This document shows positions 50,160-58,072 of a stretch of 64,000 nucleotides of DNA, one piece after another. Each line of letters begins with the position of its first letter. Positions within the stretch are counted from its first letter, which is position 1. A model generated the notes under the pieces. It saw only the letters and a program-made list of their open reading frames with translations, did not search any database and was not told the origin of the DNA. Origin of the DNA: Paeniglutamicibacter antarcticus (GTDB taxonomy: Bacteria > Actinomycetota > Actinomycetes > Actinomycetales > Micrococcaceae); NCBI RefSeq assembly GCF_900010755.1, contig NZ_CZJT01000106.1, positions 124,001-188,000 of the forward strand. The letters are read 5' to 3'. The position numbers and the translations under genes were made by a program.

Positions 50160-50252
50160 TTCAACCCCCGGACCCAGGCGCGCGGTCCGTGGTTAGCTCA
50201 TGTGCCGCTCCCCGGTGGTTCAACCCACCCAACGCCAGTTACGACACTTTCA
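50160..50252 (-). ncRNA. ZTP (pfl) riboswitch upstream of glyA
   Basis: The minus-strand leader reads GTCGTAACTGGCG, then GGGTGG, then ACCACCGGGGAGC, and after a variable insert GCGCCTGGGT. These are the conserved blocks of the ZTP/pfl riboswitch in the right order and spacing. The family senses ZTP or ZMP (10-formyl-THF shortage) and turns on folate and purine genes. A CGGACC/GGTCCG stem overlapping the last block may be part of the switching platform. The exact ends are approximate. Confidence 0.9.
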
Positions 50253-50312
50253 ATCCTAGTCGGAATACCAACATGGTTCAGACTGTTACATCCGGTAAGA
50301 GTTGAACCTTCA

Positions 50313-51434
50313 ATGAACATGGTCGGGAGCGAAGCGGACGTGCAGGCATCAGATACGCGGTTGGCAACGGTGGTCATCGGGGCGGGGCAGGCCGGGCTTT
50401 CAGCCGCCCACCACCTGCTGCGCAAAGGCTACAAGCCCTATGAGGACTTCGTGGTGCTCGATGCCAATGAAGGACCGGGCGGGGCCTGGCGGCACCGCTG
50501 GGATACCCTGACCTTTGGCAAGGCCCACGGCCTGCACCCGCTGCCAGGCATGGCTTTTGTCACACCAGACCCGAACGAACCCGCCTCCGCAGTGGTCGCC
50601 CGCTACTACGGAGCCTACGAGCAGCACTTCGAGCTTCCCGTCATCCGTCCGTTCAAGGTCAAGCACGTAGCCGGTTCCCTGGAAGAAGGGTTCACGGTCA
50701 CCTCCACCGACGGCCGGCAGCTGGACGCGGCCAGCATCATCAACGCCACGGGAACCTGGGACAAACCGTATTGGCCGGCTTACCCGGGCCAGCGCGAATT
50801 CACCGGGCGGCAATTGCACACCAAGGATTTCCACTCCCCCGAAGAATTCCTGGGCCAACGCGTGCTGGTGGTCGGCGGTGGCACCAGCGCAGCGCAGTTC
50901 CTCCTGCAATTCGCGGACCTGGGCATCGACACGCTCTGGTCAACCCGCCGCCCTCCGCAGTGGCGCACAGCCCCCAAGGACAGCTCGTGGGGCATCGGCG
51001 TGGAGGCCGAGGTCAATGAGCGCACACATTCCGGGGCTCCGCCGCGCAGCGTGGTCTCCGTGACCGGGCTGCCGCTGACCGACTTCTACACCGCCGGCAT
51101 CGAATCCGGGGTACTGGTTTCCCGCGGCGGCATCGCACGGATCGGCGAGCGCAGCGTCGAATTCACCGATGGCAGCGTGGAACACATCGACGTGATCCTT
51201 TGGGCCACCGGGTTCCGTGCTTCCCTTGACCAGCTGGCCGCGCTGGGAATCCGGGAGCCCGGCGGCGGGATCCTCATGGGCGAGGACTCTGTGTCGGTGG
51301 CGAAGGTGCCCGGCCTGTTCCTTGTCGGTTACGGGGCCTCGGCCTCCACCATCGGGGCGACCCGGGCCGGGCGCGCGGCAGCGGTGGGCGCCTCACGCCT
51401 GCTGGCCGAACACCTGCCGGTGGCAGTGCACTGA
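50313..51434 (+). CDS. FAD/NAD(P)-dependent flavoprotein (monooxygenase-like)
   Basis: A 373-residue flavoprotein. The first Rossmann motif VVIGAGQAGLSAAHHLL binds FAD and the second, VLVVGGGTSAAQF, binds NAD(P). Conserved GPGGAWRHRWDTL and ATGTWDKPYWPAYPG resemble those of the flavin-containing/ArsO-like monooxygenase group, and ILWATGFR is close to the family ATG motif. No substrate can be named. The start is uncertain among ATG 50313, ATG 50319 and a GTG near 50340 that has the best ribosome binding site. The gene is divergent from glyA. Confidence 0.82.
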   Translation: MNMVGSEADVQASDTRLATVVIGAGQAGLSAAHHLLRKGYKPYEDFVVLDANEGPGGAWRHRWDTLTFGKAHGLHPLPGMAFVTPDPNEPASAVVARYYGAYEQHFELPVIRPFKVKHVAGSLEEGFTVTSTDGRQLDAASIINATGTWDKPYWPAYPGQREFTGRQLHTKDFHSPEEFLGQRVLVVGGGTSAAQFLLQFADLGIDTLWSTRRPPQWRTAPKDSSWGIGVEAEVNERTHSGAPPRSVVSVTGLPLTDFYTAGIESGVLVSRGGIARIGERSVEFTDGSVEHIDVILWATGFRASLDQLAALGIREPGGGILMGEDSVSVAKVPGLFLVGYGASASTIGATRAGRAAAVGASRLLAEHLPVAVH

Positions 51435-51525
51435 CGCTCCGCCCGGGTTCCGGCCTTCGGATGCCCGCGCAACACGGGCTTCACGAGCTACGCCCGGGCA
51501 CGGGAGCACGGGTAATCTCGTCGAG

Positions 51526-52374
51526 GTGAGCACCAACGAATTCATTGTGTCCCTGTCCTGCCCCGATCGTCCGGGCATTGTCCATGCAGTCTCGGGTGCC
51601 CTGCTGCAGGCAGGTTGCAATATCACCGAGTCGCAGCAGTTCGAAAGCCCCGAAACACGCACCTTCTTCATGCGCATTGCCGTGGCCACCGCACAGGAGC
51701 TGGCAGACGTGCGCAACGCGCTGGAACCCGTGGCGGCGGAGTTCTCCATGGCCCTGAACGTCAGCGCCGAAGGCACCCTGCTGCGCACCCTGATCATGTG
51801 CTCCACCGAGGGCCACGCCCTGAATGACCTGCTCTTTGCCCAGCGCGCGGGAACCTTGCAGATCGAGGTGCCGGTGATTGTCTCCAACCACCTGGATCTC
51901 AAGCCCATGGCCGATTTCTACGGCATCGAGTTTGTGCACATCCCCGTCAAGACTGCCACCAAGGCCGCTGCCGAGGCGCAGCTGCTGGAACTGGTGAAGG
52001 CGCACAACATCGACCTGGTGGTGCTGGCCCGCTACATGCAGATCCTCTCCGATGATTTGTGCAGGGCGCTGAACGGCAAGGCCATCAACATCCACCACTC
52101 GTTCCTGCCCTCCTTCAAGGGCGCCAAGCCCTACCACCAGGCCCACGCCCGCGGAGTGAAGCTCATCGGCGCCACCGCGCACTACGTGACCGCCGACCTG
52201 GACGAAGGCCCGATTATTGAACAAGAGGTCATCCGCGTTGATCATGCCCGTACTGCCAACCAGTTCGTGGCCATGGGCCGCAACGTCGAGGGCCGCACGC
52301 TCACCCGCGCCGTGGCCTGGCATGCAGAGCACCGCGTGATGCTCGACGGGCACCGGACGGTCGTGTTCTCCTAG
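51526..52374 (+). CDS. purU: Formyltetrahydrofolate deformylase
   Basis: PurU, 282 residues, hydrolyses 10-formyl-THF to formate and THF and balances the one-carbon pools. An N-terminal ACT domain (residues 5-75, FIVSLSCPDRPGIVHAVSGA) precedes the formyltransferase-fold domain. The latter carries the catalytic NIHHSFLPSFKGA with Asn-His and ADLDEGPI with the aspartate. The start is GTG 51526 by homology; no strong ribosome binding site is visible. It stands divergent from the glyA-folD unit with one flavoprotein gene between. Confidence 0.95.
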   Translation: MSTNEFIVSLSCPDRPGIVHAVSGALLQAGCNITESQQFESPETRTFFMRIAVATAQELADVRNALEPVAAEFSMALNVSAEGTLLRTLIMCSTEGHALNDLLFAQRAGTLQIEVPVIVSNHLDLKPMADFYGIEFVHIPVKTATKAAAEAQLLELVKAHNIDLVVLARYMQILSDDLCRALNGKAINIHHSFLPSFKGAKPYHQAHARGVKLIGATAHYVTADLDEGPIIEQEVIRVDHARTANQFVAMGRNVEGRTLTRAVAWHAEHRVMLDGHRTVVFS

Positions 52375-52463
52375 CACTCAAGTCGCGTTTGCGGGGTGGT
52401 GTCCCCGTGCCGTGACCGCCGAAGGCCTGAGCCGGCCGCTGCATACCTTCAATCTTGTTGACT

Positions 52464-52664
52464 TCACTTGAGAAACAACCAGCGCTCGCCGTCAACGTCG
52501 GGGCCCCTGACGGCATTCATTCTGCTGCACGCATCGGCGATCGGCGATTTACTGGTCAAGAAGCTGGCCCCGGTCCAGGAAACCGGTTCCCACCATCGGG
52601 GCCGCCTTACTGGCGGGCTCGGCAGCGGACGCTCGATGAAGCCTCCACAAAACTGAGCGTTCAC
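52464..52664 (-). CDS. Putative small protein with a strong ribosome binding site
   Basis: A 66-residue frame starting with GTG 52664, preceded by AGGAGGA at exactly 6 bases, which is stronger than most in this window. The product is Trp/Pro-rich and basic (PVRRPRWWEPVSW, ending GERWLFLK) and has no helix or known motif. The frame continues upstream in GC-rich sequence that looks non-coding. I recognise no family. The ribosome binding site is the main support. Confidence 0.4.
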   Translation of the reverse strand: MNAQFCGGFIERPLPSPPVRRPRWWEPVSWTGASFLTSKSPIADACSRMNAVRGPDVDGERWLFLK

Positions 52665-52755
52665 CGTCAGTCCTCCTTCCTCCAAGGCGCGGCGTCGATC
52701 CCCCACGCCACCCTGCGTCCGAGGGCCTTGGCAACCCGGCGACGCGGAGGCCCGT

Positions 52756-52799
52756 AGCCCGGCCGTCCCCCGGGGCACGTCCCGGGGGACGGCCGGGCT
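52756..52799. promoter_or_regulatory. Very long perfect hairpin between purU and the hexapeptide-repeat gene
   Basis: A perfect 19-bp inverted repeat, AGCCCGGCCGTCCCCCGGG and its complement, with a 6-base loop. It lies 382 bases past purU and 67 bases before the next plus-strand gene. It may be a terminator, but no T-run follows in either direction. Confidence 0.6.
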
Positions 52800-52865
52800 C
52801 GCACGCGGAGCCACGTAGTGTCCCGCTACCAAGATGCATGCTGCACACAGGCTAGAGTGGGTGTC

Positions 52866-53390
52866 ATGGCTCACATCATCACCATTGACTCGATCACCCC
52901 TTCAGTTGACCCGTCGTGCTTCGTGGCACCAACCGCGACCCTTTCGGGCGACGTCACCCTGGGTGCCCAGGCAAGTGCCTTCTATGGTGTTTCGGCCCGC
53001 GGCGATTCGGCCGCGATCAAGGTCGGGGAGGGAACAAACCTTCAGGACAATGTGGTGCTGCATGCAGATACCGGCGTTCCCTGCACCATCGGGGATCGAG
53101 TTTCGGTGGGCCATTCGGCGGTTGTCCACGGAGCCACCGTGGGAAACGATTGCCTGATCGGCATGAGCGCAACCATCATGAACGGCTCGGTCATCGGGGA
53201 GAACTCCCTGGTGGCTGCGGGAGCACTGGTGCTCGAGGGAACCGTTGTCCCCCCGCGTTCATTGGTTGCCGGGGTGCCGGCCAAGGTCAGGCGTGAACTG
53301 ACCGATGAGGAAGTTGACGGGCTGAAGGAAAACGCTGCCCACTATTTGGTGTTGGCAGCCAAGCACCGTGACGCCAACGCGGCACGGTAG
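52866..53390 (+). CDS. Gamma-carbonic-anhydrase-like hexapeptide-repeat protein
   Basis: A 174-residue left-handed beta-helix protein built from hexapeptide repeats, related to gamma carbonic anhydrases (YrdA/PaaY group). It shows FVAPTATLSGDVTLG, then the metal-histidine regions NVVLHADTG and VGHSAVVHGATVG, followed by LIGMSATIMNGSVIGEN and a C-terminal helix. Whether it hydrates CO2 is not known for this subgroup. It precedes the Gfo/Idh/MocA gene by 25 bases, with likely co-transcription. Confidence 0.85.
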   Translation: MAHIITIDSITPSVDPSCFVAPTATLSGDVTLGAQASAFYGVSARGDSAAIKVGEGTNLQDNVVLHADTGVPCTIGDRVSVGHSAVVHGATVGNDCLIGMSATIMNGSVIGENSLVAAGALVLEGTVVPPRSLVAGVPAKVRRELTDEEVDGLKENAAHYLVLAAKHRDANAAR

Positions 53391-53415
53391 TACACCTAAA
53401 GGGGAGTTCAAAGCG

Positions 53416-54477
53416 ATGGCCAGTTACATTCAGGCACCACCCACTGCACACCCCGGAGCACCTTCACCGGTGCAAGCCACAGGGCGAACGATCAACTGGG
53501 GCGTGGTTGCCACGGGCAGGATCGCCTCCACGGTGGTGGCCGACTTGCAGTCACTCGGGGACTCCAACGTCATTGCCGTGTCCTCGCGCAGCGAAGAACG
53601 CGCCCGCGCCTTCGCCGACAAGCACGAGATCGACTGGGCGTACGGTTCCTACCAGGCGATGTTTGACGAGCCGGAAATCGAAGCCGTCTACATCGCATCC
53701 CCGCACGGCCAACACTTCGAAATCGCGATGGCCGCGTTGAAGTCGGGGAAGCACGTGGTCTGTGAGAAATCACTGACCATCAATGCGCACGAGGCACGTG
53801 CCTTGGTGGCCGAAGCCAGGGACAACGACCTGTTCCTGATGGAAGCCGTATGGTCGCGTTTCACGCCCGTGTTCGCACGTGCGATGGAAATCATTGGCTC
53901 CGGCGAACTCGGCGTGGTTTCCTGGGTCCAAGCGGATCTTGGCTTCAAGGCCGAATATGATCCGAATTGGCGACTCTTCAACCCGGCAGACGGCGGCGGT
54001 GCCTTGCTGGATCTGGCCGTGTACCCGCTCACCTGGGCACTTGGCACCATGGGCTTCCCGACGTCGGTCCAGGCCACTGCCGATCTGAATGATGACGGCG
54101 TGGATCTCCAGACGGCCATCACGCTCGGTTACACGGGGATCCGCCACGCACAGTTGATGGTCACACTCAATGCGGCCGCACCTCGCATGGCGCGGGTGAC
54201 GTGCAGCAACGGTTGGCTCAGCACCAATGCGCCGCTGCATAACCCCACCAAGCTGTTCATCCACCCGGCCAATGGCCCGGCACGCACCGAGGTCTTCGAA
54301 CCCGTGGGCAACAACTACACCTACGAGTTCCGTGAAGCCACCCGTTGCATCCAGCAGGGCTTGAACGAATCCCCCACCATGCCGTGGGAAGACTCGGTCA
54401 ACACCATGGCCATCTTCGACGGCATCCGCCACCAGGTGGGGGTTCGATACCCCAACGACCTGGCGCGCACGAGGTAA
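53416..54477 (+). CDS. Gfo/Idh/MocA-family oxidoreductase
   Basis: A 353-residue NAD(P)-dependent oxidoreductase. The N-terminal Rossmann fold has WGVVATGRIASTVVADL and AVSSRSEERARAFAD. The family EKP motif appears as CEKSLTINAHEA, with the lysine retained. The C-terminal domain has MEAVWSRFTPVF and ADGGGALLDLAVYPL. Dehydrogenation of a sugar or sugar derivative is expected; the substrate is unknown. ATG 53416 follows GGGGAG. A terminator begins 16 bases after the stop. Confidence 0.88.
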   Translation: MASYIQAPPTAHPGAPSPVQATGRTINWGVVATGRIASTVVADLQSLGDSNVIAVSSRSEERARAFADKHEIDWAYGSYQAMFDEPEIEAVYIASPHGQHFEIAMAALKSGKHVVCEKSLTINAHEARALVAEARDNDLFLMEAVWSRFTPVFARAMEIIGSGELGVVSWVQADLGFKAEYDPNWRLFNPADGGGALLDLAVYPLTWALGTMGFPTSVQATADLNDDGVDLQTAITLGYTGIRHAQLMVTLNAAAPRMARVTCSNGWLSTNAPLHNPTKLFIHPANGPARTEVFEPVGNNYTYEFREATRCIQQGLNESPTMPWEDSVNTMAIFDGIRHQVGVRYPNDLARTR

Positions 54478-54493
54478 CACCAGTTAGCACAAG

Positions 54494-54537
54494 GCTGGGT
54501 TGCGGACCGGGGCTTCGACTCCGATCCGCAACCCAGC
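54494..54537 (+). terminator. Intrinsic terminator after the Gfo/Idh/MocA gene
   Basis: A perfect 13-bp stem, GCTGGGTTGCGGA / TCCGCAACCCAGC, followed directly by TTTTCG. Confidence 0.85.
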
Positions 54538-54565
54538 TTTTCGTGCACCATGGGAAGATTCAAGC

Positions 54566-55159
54566 ATGCTGGCACGAGAGTATATTCCTGAGAATTTCCG
54601 GCAGCTGAACATGCTGCGGCTTTTCCTGCCGGCGCGCGGGCAGTACGACGGGCCGCAGTATTGGTCAACCCTCTTGCTTGAGGGCGAAGAACTCACAGGT
54701 TCGAGCGACTGGAATGAGCTGTACGCACGGTCCATACAGGGCAAGCCGGCAAAGGAACCACCGCAGGCGGCCATGGGCCTGCTGGACCCCCCACGGGCAG
54801 CGGCCCTCAAGGAAATCTTGCTCCACCGGCTTGGCGAGGAGGCACCTTTCGCCATCAGATCTTGGAGCGGCTACGCAGAAACCAGCGGTGGCCCTGAACG
54901 CTCCGAATTCGACGGGCGGGAATACCTGCACGAAACCTTGACGCTTCGGGACGTCCTGAACCGTGCCCAGAATGACAGGATCCCGGATTTCGGACACGCC
55001 CTTGACGGTCGCTTCGCCTGGGGCAGCAACCTGTATCCGGATTCGCTCATCATTGTCGCGGATCCCGAACTCTTCCGGGCTTTCTTCAAGGATCCCCGGC
55101 TGGAAGTCGTCTCCATCGTTGAGCACCGTGATGTCTTGCCGTGGAGCTCCGGGGACTAA
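54566..55159 (+). CDS. Conserved hypothetical protein
   Basis: A 197-residue soluble protein I do not recognise. There is no signal peptide or helix. It opens MLAREYIPENFRQLNMLRLFLP, has a charged middle part, and ends with SLIIVADPELFRAFFKDPRLEVVSI. ATG 54566 is preceded by GGGAAG at 8 bases. It lies past a terminator and is convergent with metB, so it is probably transcribed alone. Codon usage matches its neighbours. Confidence 0.7.
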   Translation: MLAREYIPENFRQLNMLRLFLPARGQYDGPQYWSTLLLEGEELTGSSDWNELYARSIQGKPAKEPPQAAMGLLDPPRAAALKEILLHRLGEEAPFAIRSWSGYAETSGGPERSEFDGREYLHETLTLRDVLNRAQNDRIPDFGHALDGRFAWGSNLYPDSLIIVADPELFRAFFKDPRLEVVSIVEHRDVLPWSSGD

Positions 55160-55294
55160 CATCCGCCAAGGAGCACTCTTGCACAGGTCACGACTCACGG
55201 ATCGCATTGGCCTGACTATGCGATCCCGACATTTGCGCTGACAGTGGAGGCGGCCCCCTCAGACCACCTTCCACGGCCAACACAAAATCAAATG

Positions 55295-55310
55295 CCCGGC
55301 CGAGACCGGG
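55295..55310 (-). terminator. Probable terminator of metY-metB
   Basis: A short stem, CCCGG / CCGGG, followed in the minus direction by CATTTGATTTTG. It lies 10 bases past the metB stop. The stem is short, so support is moderate. Confidence 0.55.
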
Positions 55311-55319
55311 AAGACTTTC

Positions 55320-56531
55320 TCAGGCGGACGCCACCACCAGGGAGGCACGGCGTGCGGCGGCCAGCCCCACTTCGAGATCGGCAATCAGGTCCTCAACCTG
55401 CTCCACGCCCACGCTGAGCCGCACCAGGTTCTTCGGGACTTCCAACGGGGTTCCTATCACCGAGGCGTGTGTCATTTCCGAGGAGTAACACACCAGGGAT
55501 TCGACCCCGCCCAGCGATACCGAAAGGGCAAAGAGTTCCGTTGATTCGGCGAAGGCCCTGGCAGCGGCCTCACCACCGGCAAATTGCAACGAAACGATGC
55601 CGCCAAATCCGTTGGACTGGGACTTGGCCAACGCGTGCCCGGGATGGGATTCAAGGCCTGGGTACAGCACCACCGATACCTCGTCCCGTCTCAGCAACCA
55701 TTCGGCGATGGCCGCTGCATTTGAGCAGTGCCGCTCCATGCGCAATCCCAGGGTCTTCAGCCCCCGCGCGGCCAGGAAGCAATCCTGCGGGCCGGCCACC
55801 GCTCCCCCGGCAAATTGCTGGAAGCCCACGGCCTGTGCCAAGGTCTCGCCGCGGAAGAAGCGGTCCGCCACAATCACGGCCCCGCCCAGTACATCCGAGT
55901 GCCCGCCAATGTACTTGGTGGTCGAATGCACCACCGCGTCGGCACCCAAGGTGAGCGGCCGCTGCAGGAACGGGGTGGCGAAAGTGTTGTCAACAACGAG
56001 CAGGGCGCCGGCGGCCTTCGCGATCTTCGCCCAACCGGAAATATCGGCGATGCCCAACAACGGGTTCGACGGGGTTTCAACCCAGAGCAGCGCCGTGGCT
56101 CCGGGCCGCACGGCCGCCGCAACAGCGGAAAGGTCGGTGATGTCCACCGGGGTGTTGCTGATTCCCCATTTTCCGTGCAGCCGGTTGATCAGCCTGTTGG
56201 TGCCGCCGTAGCCGTCGGCACCGAGCACTATGTGGTCCCCGGGTTCCAGCACCGCACGCAGCAGGGCATCTTCGGCGGCTATGCCGGAGGCGAAGGCGAA
56301 GCCCGCGTGCCCTGCCTCCAGGGAGGTTAGCTGGGTTTCGAATCCGTTGCGGGTCGGGTTGGAACCGCGGGAGTATTCATGCCCGTTGCGCAGGACGTTG
56401 ATGCCGTCCTGCACAAAGGTGCTGGTCTGGTAGATCGGGGGAATCACGGCACCGGTCAGCGGGTCCGGTGCCTGGCCCGCATGGATGGCCAGGGTGTTGA
56501 AGGAGTGGAGGTATTTTTCGGAGGCGCTCAT
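55320..56531 (-). CDS. metB: Cystathionine gamma-synthase/lyase-type PLP enzyme
   Basis: A Cys/Met-metabolism PLP enzyme of 403 residues. The PLP lysine lies in VHSTTKYIGGHSDVLGG. Other family regions are HEYSRGSNPTRNGFETQL, FASGIAAEDALL, GADGYGGTNRL and ESLVCYSSEMTHA near the C-terminus. The ESL-x8-MTHA pattern suits cystathionine gamma-synthase or gamma-lyase; sequence alone does not separate them. The third of three consecutive ATG codons (56531) has the best spacing from AAGGA. It follows metY by 13 bases and is read in the same direction. Confidence 0.85.
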   Translation of the reverse strand: MSASEKYLHSFNTLAIHAGQAPDPLTGAVIPPIYQTSTFVQDGINVLRNGHEYSRGSNPTRNGFETQLTSLEAGHAGFAFASGIAAEDALLRAVLEPGDHIVLGADGYGGTNRLINRLHGKWGISNTPVDITDLSAVAAAVRPGATALLWVETPSNPLLGIADISGWAKIAKAAGALLVVDNTFATPFLQRPLTLGADAVVHSTTKYIGGHSDVLGGAVIVADRFFRGETLAQAVGFQQFAGGAVAGPQDCFLAARGLKTLGLRMERHCSNAAAIAEWLLRRDEVSVVLYPGLESHPGHALAKSQSNGFGGIVSLQFAGGEAAARAFAESTELFALSVSLGGVESLVCYSSEMTHASVIGTPLEVPKNLVRLSVGVEQVEDLIADLEVGLAAARRASLVVASA

Positions 56532-56544
56532 CATCATTCCTTGT

Positions 56545-57867
56545 CTATACGTTGGCGGTTTCAAGGACCTGGGTGCCGGATGCCCCGACCACCGCATCCA
56601 AGGCGGCGGTCAGGTCAGCAATCAGATCGGCTGCGTGTTCCAGGCCAACCGAGACGCGCAGGGTTCCGGAGCCGATCCCGGCTGCGGCCAGTTGGTCGTC
56701 GCTGAGCCGGCAGTGGGTCATGGCGGCCGGGTGCACAATCAGCGAGCGGGCGTCCCCTATATTTGCCGCGAGGGCGAAGAGTTGCAGGGAATTGACGACC
56801 GCCGGAACCGCCGACGCGTCGAGAAGGTCAAAGGAAAACACGCATCCGGTGCCGGACGGGAAGTCGCGTTCCGCCAGGTCATGGTCCTGGTGGCTGGCCA
56901 CCGACGGGTGGTGGACCGTGGCCACTGCCGGGTGCGACTGCAGCGCAGCAACCAGCGCCAGGACGTTATCCTGGGCCTTGGCCACGCGCAGGGACAACGT
57001 TTCGATCCCGGTGAGGATCGCCGAGGCGGAGGCCGGGGCCAGGCTCGGGCCCAAGTCATGCAGGAACTTGGAACGGGCAAGCATCAGGTATGCGCCGTCG
57101 CCGTAGCGTACGAGCAGTGAATCCCCGTCATAGCGGGCCTTGGGGGCCGCGATCTGCGGCCAGCGGGAGGCCTCCGAGAAATCGAAGGTGCCGGCGTCAA
57201 TGACCAGTCCCCCAAGCACCGATCCGTGCCCAGCCAGCGCCTTGGTGGCCGAATGCACCACGATGTCGGCACCGAATTCGATGGGCCGGTAGGCGGCCGG
57301 GGTGGCGAGGGTGTTGTCCACGACCACCGGGATGCCCGCCGTGTGGGCAAGATCCGTGATGGCCCGCAAGTCAACCAGGGTGACCAGCGGGTTGGAGACC
57401 GATTCAAGCAGGAAGCCGCGGGTTTTCTCGGTGATGGCAGCCGCCCACGCGGCTGTGTCTTCGGGGTCCACGAAGGTGACGGTGATGCCGAAGTCGGCGA
57501 AGGTGTCGGTGAGCAGGTCAACGGTGCCGCCGTAGAGCTTGTTGGAGGCGACCAGGTGGTTAGGGCCCTGCAGCAGGGCCATCAGCGAGATGGCTACCGC
57601 CGCCTGTCCGGTGGCGGTGGCAATGGCGCCAATGCCGCCCTCCAGTGCGGCGGCCCGGGCTTCCAACACGGCAACCGTGGGGTTGCCGGTGCGCGAATAG
57701 GTGAAGCCTGCCTTCTTCAGCGAGAAGAGTTCGGCGGCGGTTGCGTAGTCGGGGAATTCGAAGGCCGCCGAGTTGTAGATCGGCACTGTCATGGGGCGGT
57801 GCGGGCCTGCGGGGCTGTAGCCGGAGTGGATCTCTGTGGTGGCGTGGTGCCTGGCGGTGCTGGCCAT
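56545..57867 (-). CDS. metY: O-acetylhomoserine aminocarboxypropyltransferase
   Basis: A PLP enzyme of 440 residues making homocysteine from O-acetylhomoserine and sulfide. The PLP lysine lies in VVHSATKALAGHGSVLGG, with FTYSRTGNPTVAVLEARAA and ATGQAAVAISLMAL in the N-terminal half. The C-terminus has the LIVHPAAMTHCRLSDDQLA signature of this group. The length is greater than metB-type enzymes, as expected for MetY. It is preceded 46 bases upstream by a terminator-like hairpin and a possible pseudoknot in the metE-metY gap. Confidence 0.93.
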   Translation of the reverse strand: MASTARHHATTEIHSGYSPAGPHRPMTVPIYNSAAFEFPDYATAAELFSLKKAGFTYSRTGNPTVAVLEARAAALEGGIGAIATATGQAAVAISLMALLQGPNHLVASNKLYGGTVDLLTDTFADFGITVTFVDPEDTAAWAAAITEKTRGFLLESVSNPLVTLVDLRAITDLAHTAGIPVVVDNTLATPAAYRPIEFGADIVVHSATKALAGHGSVLGGLVIDAGTFDFSEASRWPQIAAPKARYDGDSLLVRYGDGAYLMLARSKFLHDLGPSLAPASASAILTGIETLSLRVAKAQDNVLALVAALQSHPAVATVHHPSVASHQDHDLAERDFPSGTGCVFSFDLLDASAVPAVVNSLQLFALAANIGDARSLIVHPAAMTHCRLSDDQLAAAGIGSGTLRVSVGLEHAADLIADLTAALDAVVGASGTQVLETANV

Positions 57868-57913
57868 GATCGTGCCTTTCGGGGCCGAAAATTTATGGAT
57901 GTGAAGGAAAGAT

Positions 57914-57977
57914 GGGGACGGGCTGGCACCTAGGGTATCGATTTGCGGGTCGATGCCCCGGGTGTTTGCCCGTCCCC
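57914..57977 (-). terminator. Terminator or attenuator hairpin between metE and metY
   Basis: Outer arms GGGGACGGGC / GCCCGTCCCC enclose further nested helices (CACC/GGTG and ATCGA/TCGAT). In the minus direction the stem is followed by ATCTTTCCTTC. It lies 96 bases past the metE stop and 46 bases before metY, so it could be the metE terminator or an attenuator of metY. Confidence 0.65.
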
Positions 57978-57987
57978 GTTGTCACCA

Positions 57988-58035
57988 CTGGAATCCGCCA
58001 ATGATCGGGACTCACGTTCGGGGTTCCAGCGGCGG
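57988..58035 (-). ncRNA. Possible pseudoknot element ahead of metY
   Basis: In the minus-strand RNA, CCGCC (58035-58031) and CTGGAA (58029-58024) are followed by their complements GGCGG (57999-57995) and TTCCAG (57993-57988) in the same order, an A-B-A'-B' arrangement as in H-type pseudoknots. I find no match to SAM-I, SAM-II or SAM-IV cores. Purely structural evidence. Confidence 0.35.
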
Positions 58036-58072
58036 TACTAAGATGGCGCCTGGTCTGTTTAGGCGTGTCGGT

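Noticed and set aside
48772..50196. A 474-codon plus-strand open frame
   Set aside because: It is antisense to glyA and runs across the ZTP riboswitch; there is no family signal.
57914..58040. SAM-II or SAM-IV riboswitch ahead of metY
   Set aside because: The conserved cores of those classes are not present; only unassigned complementarity remains.
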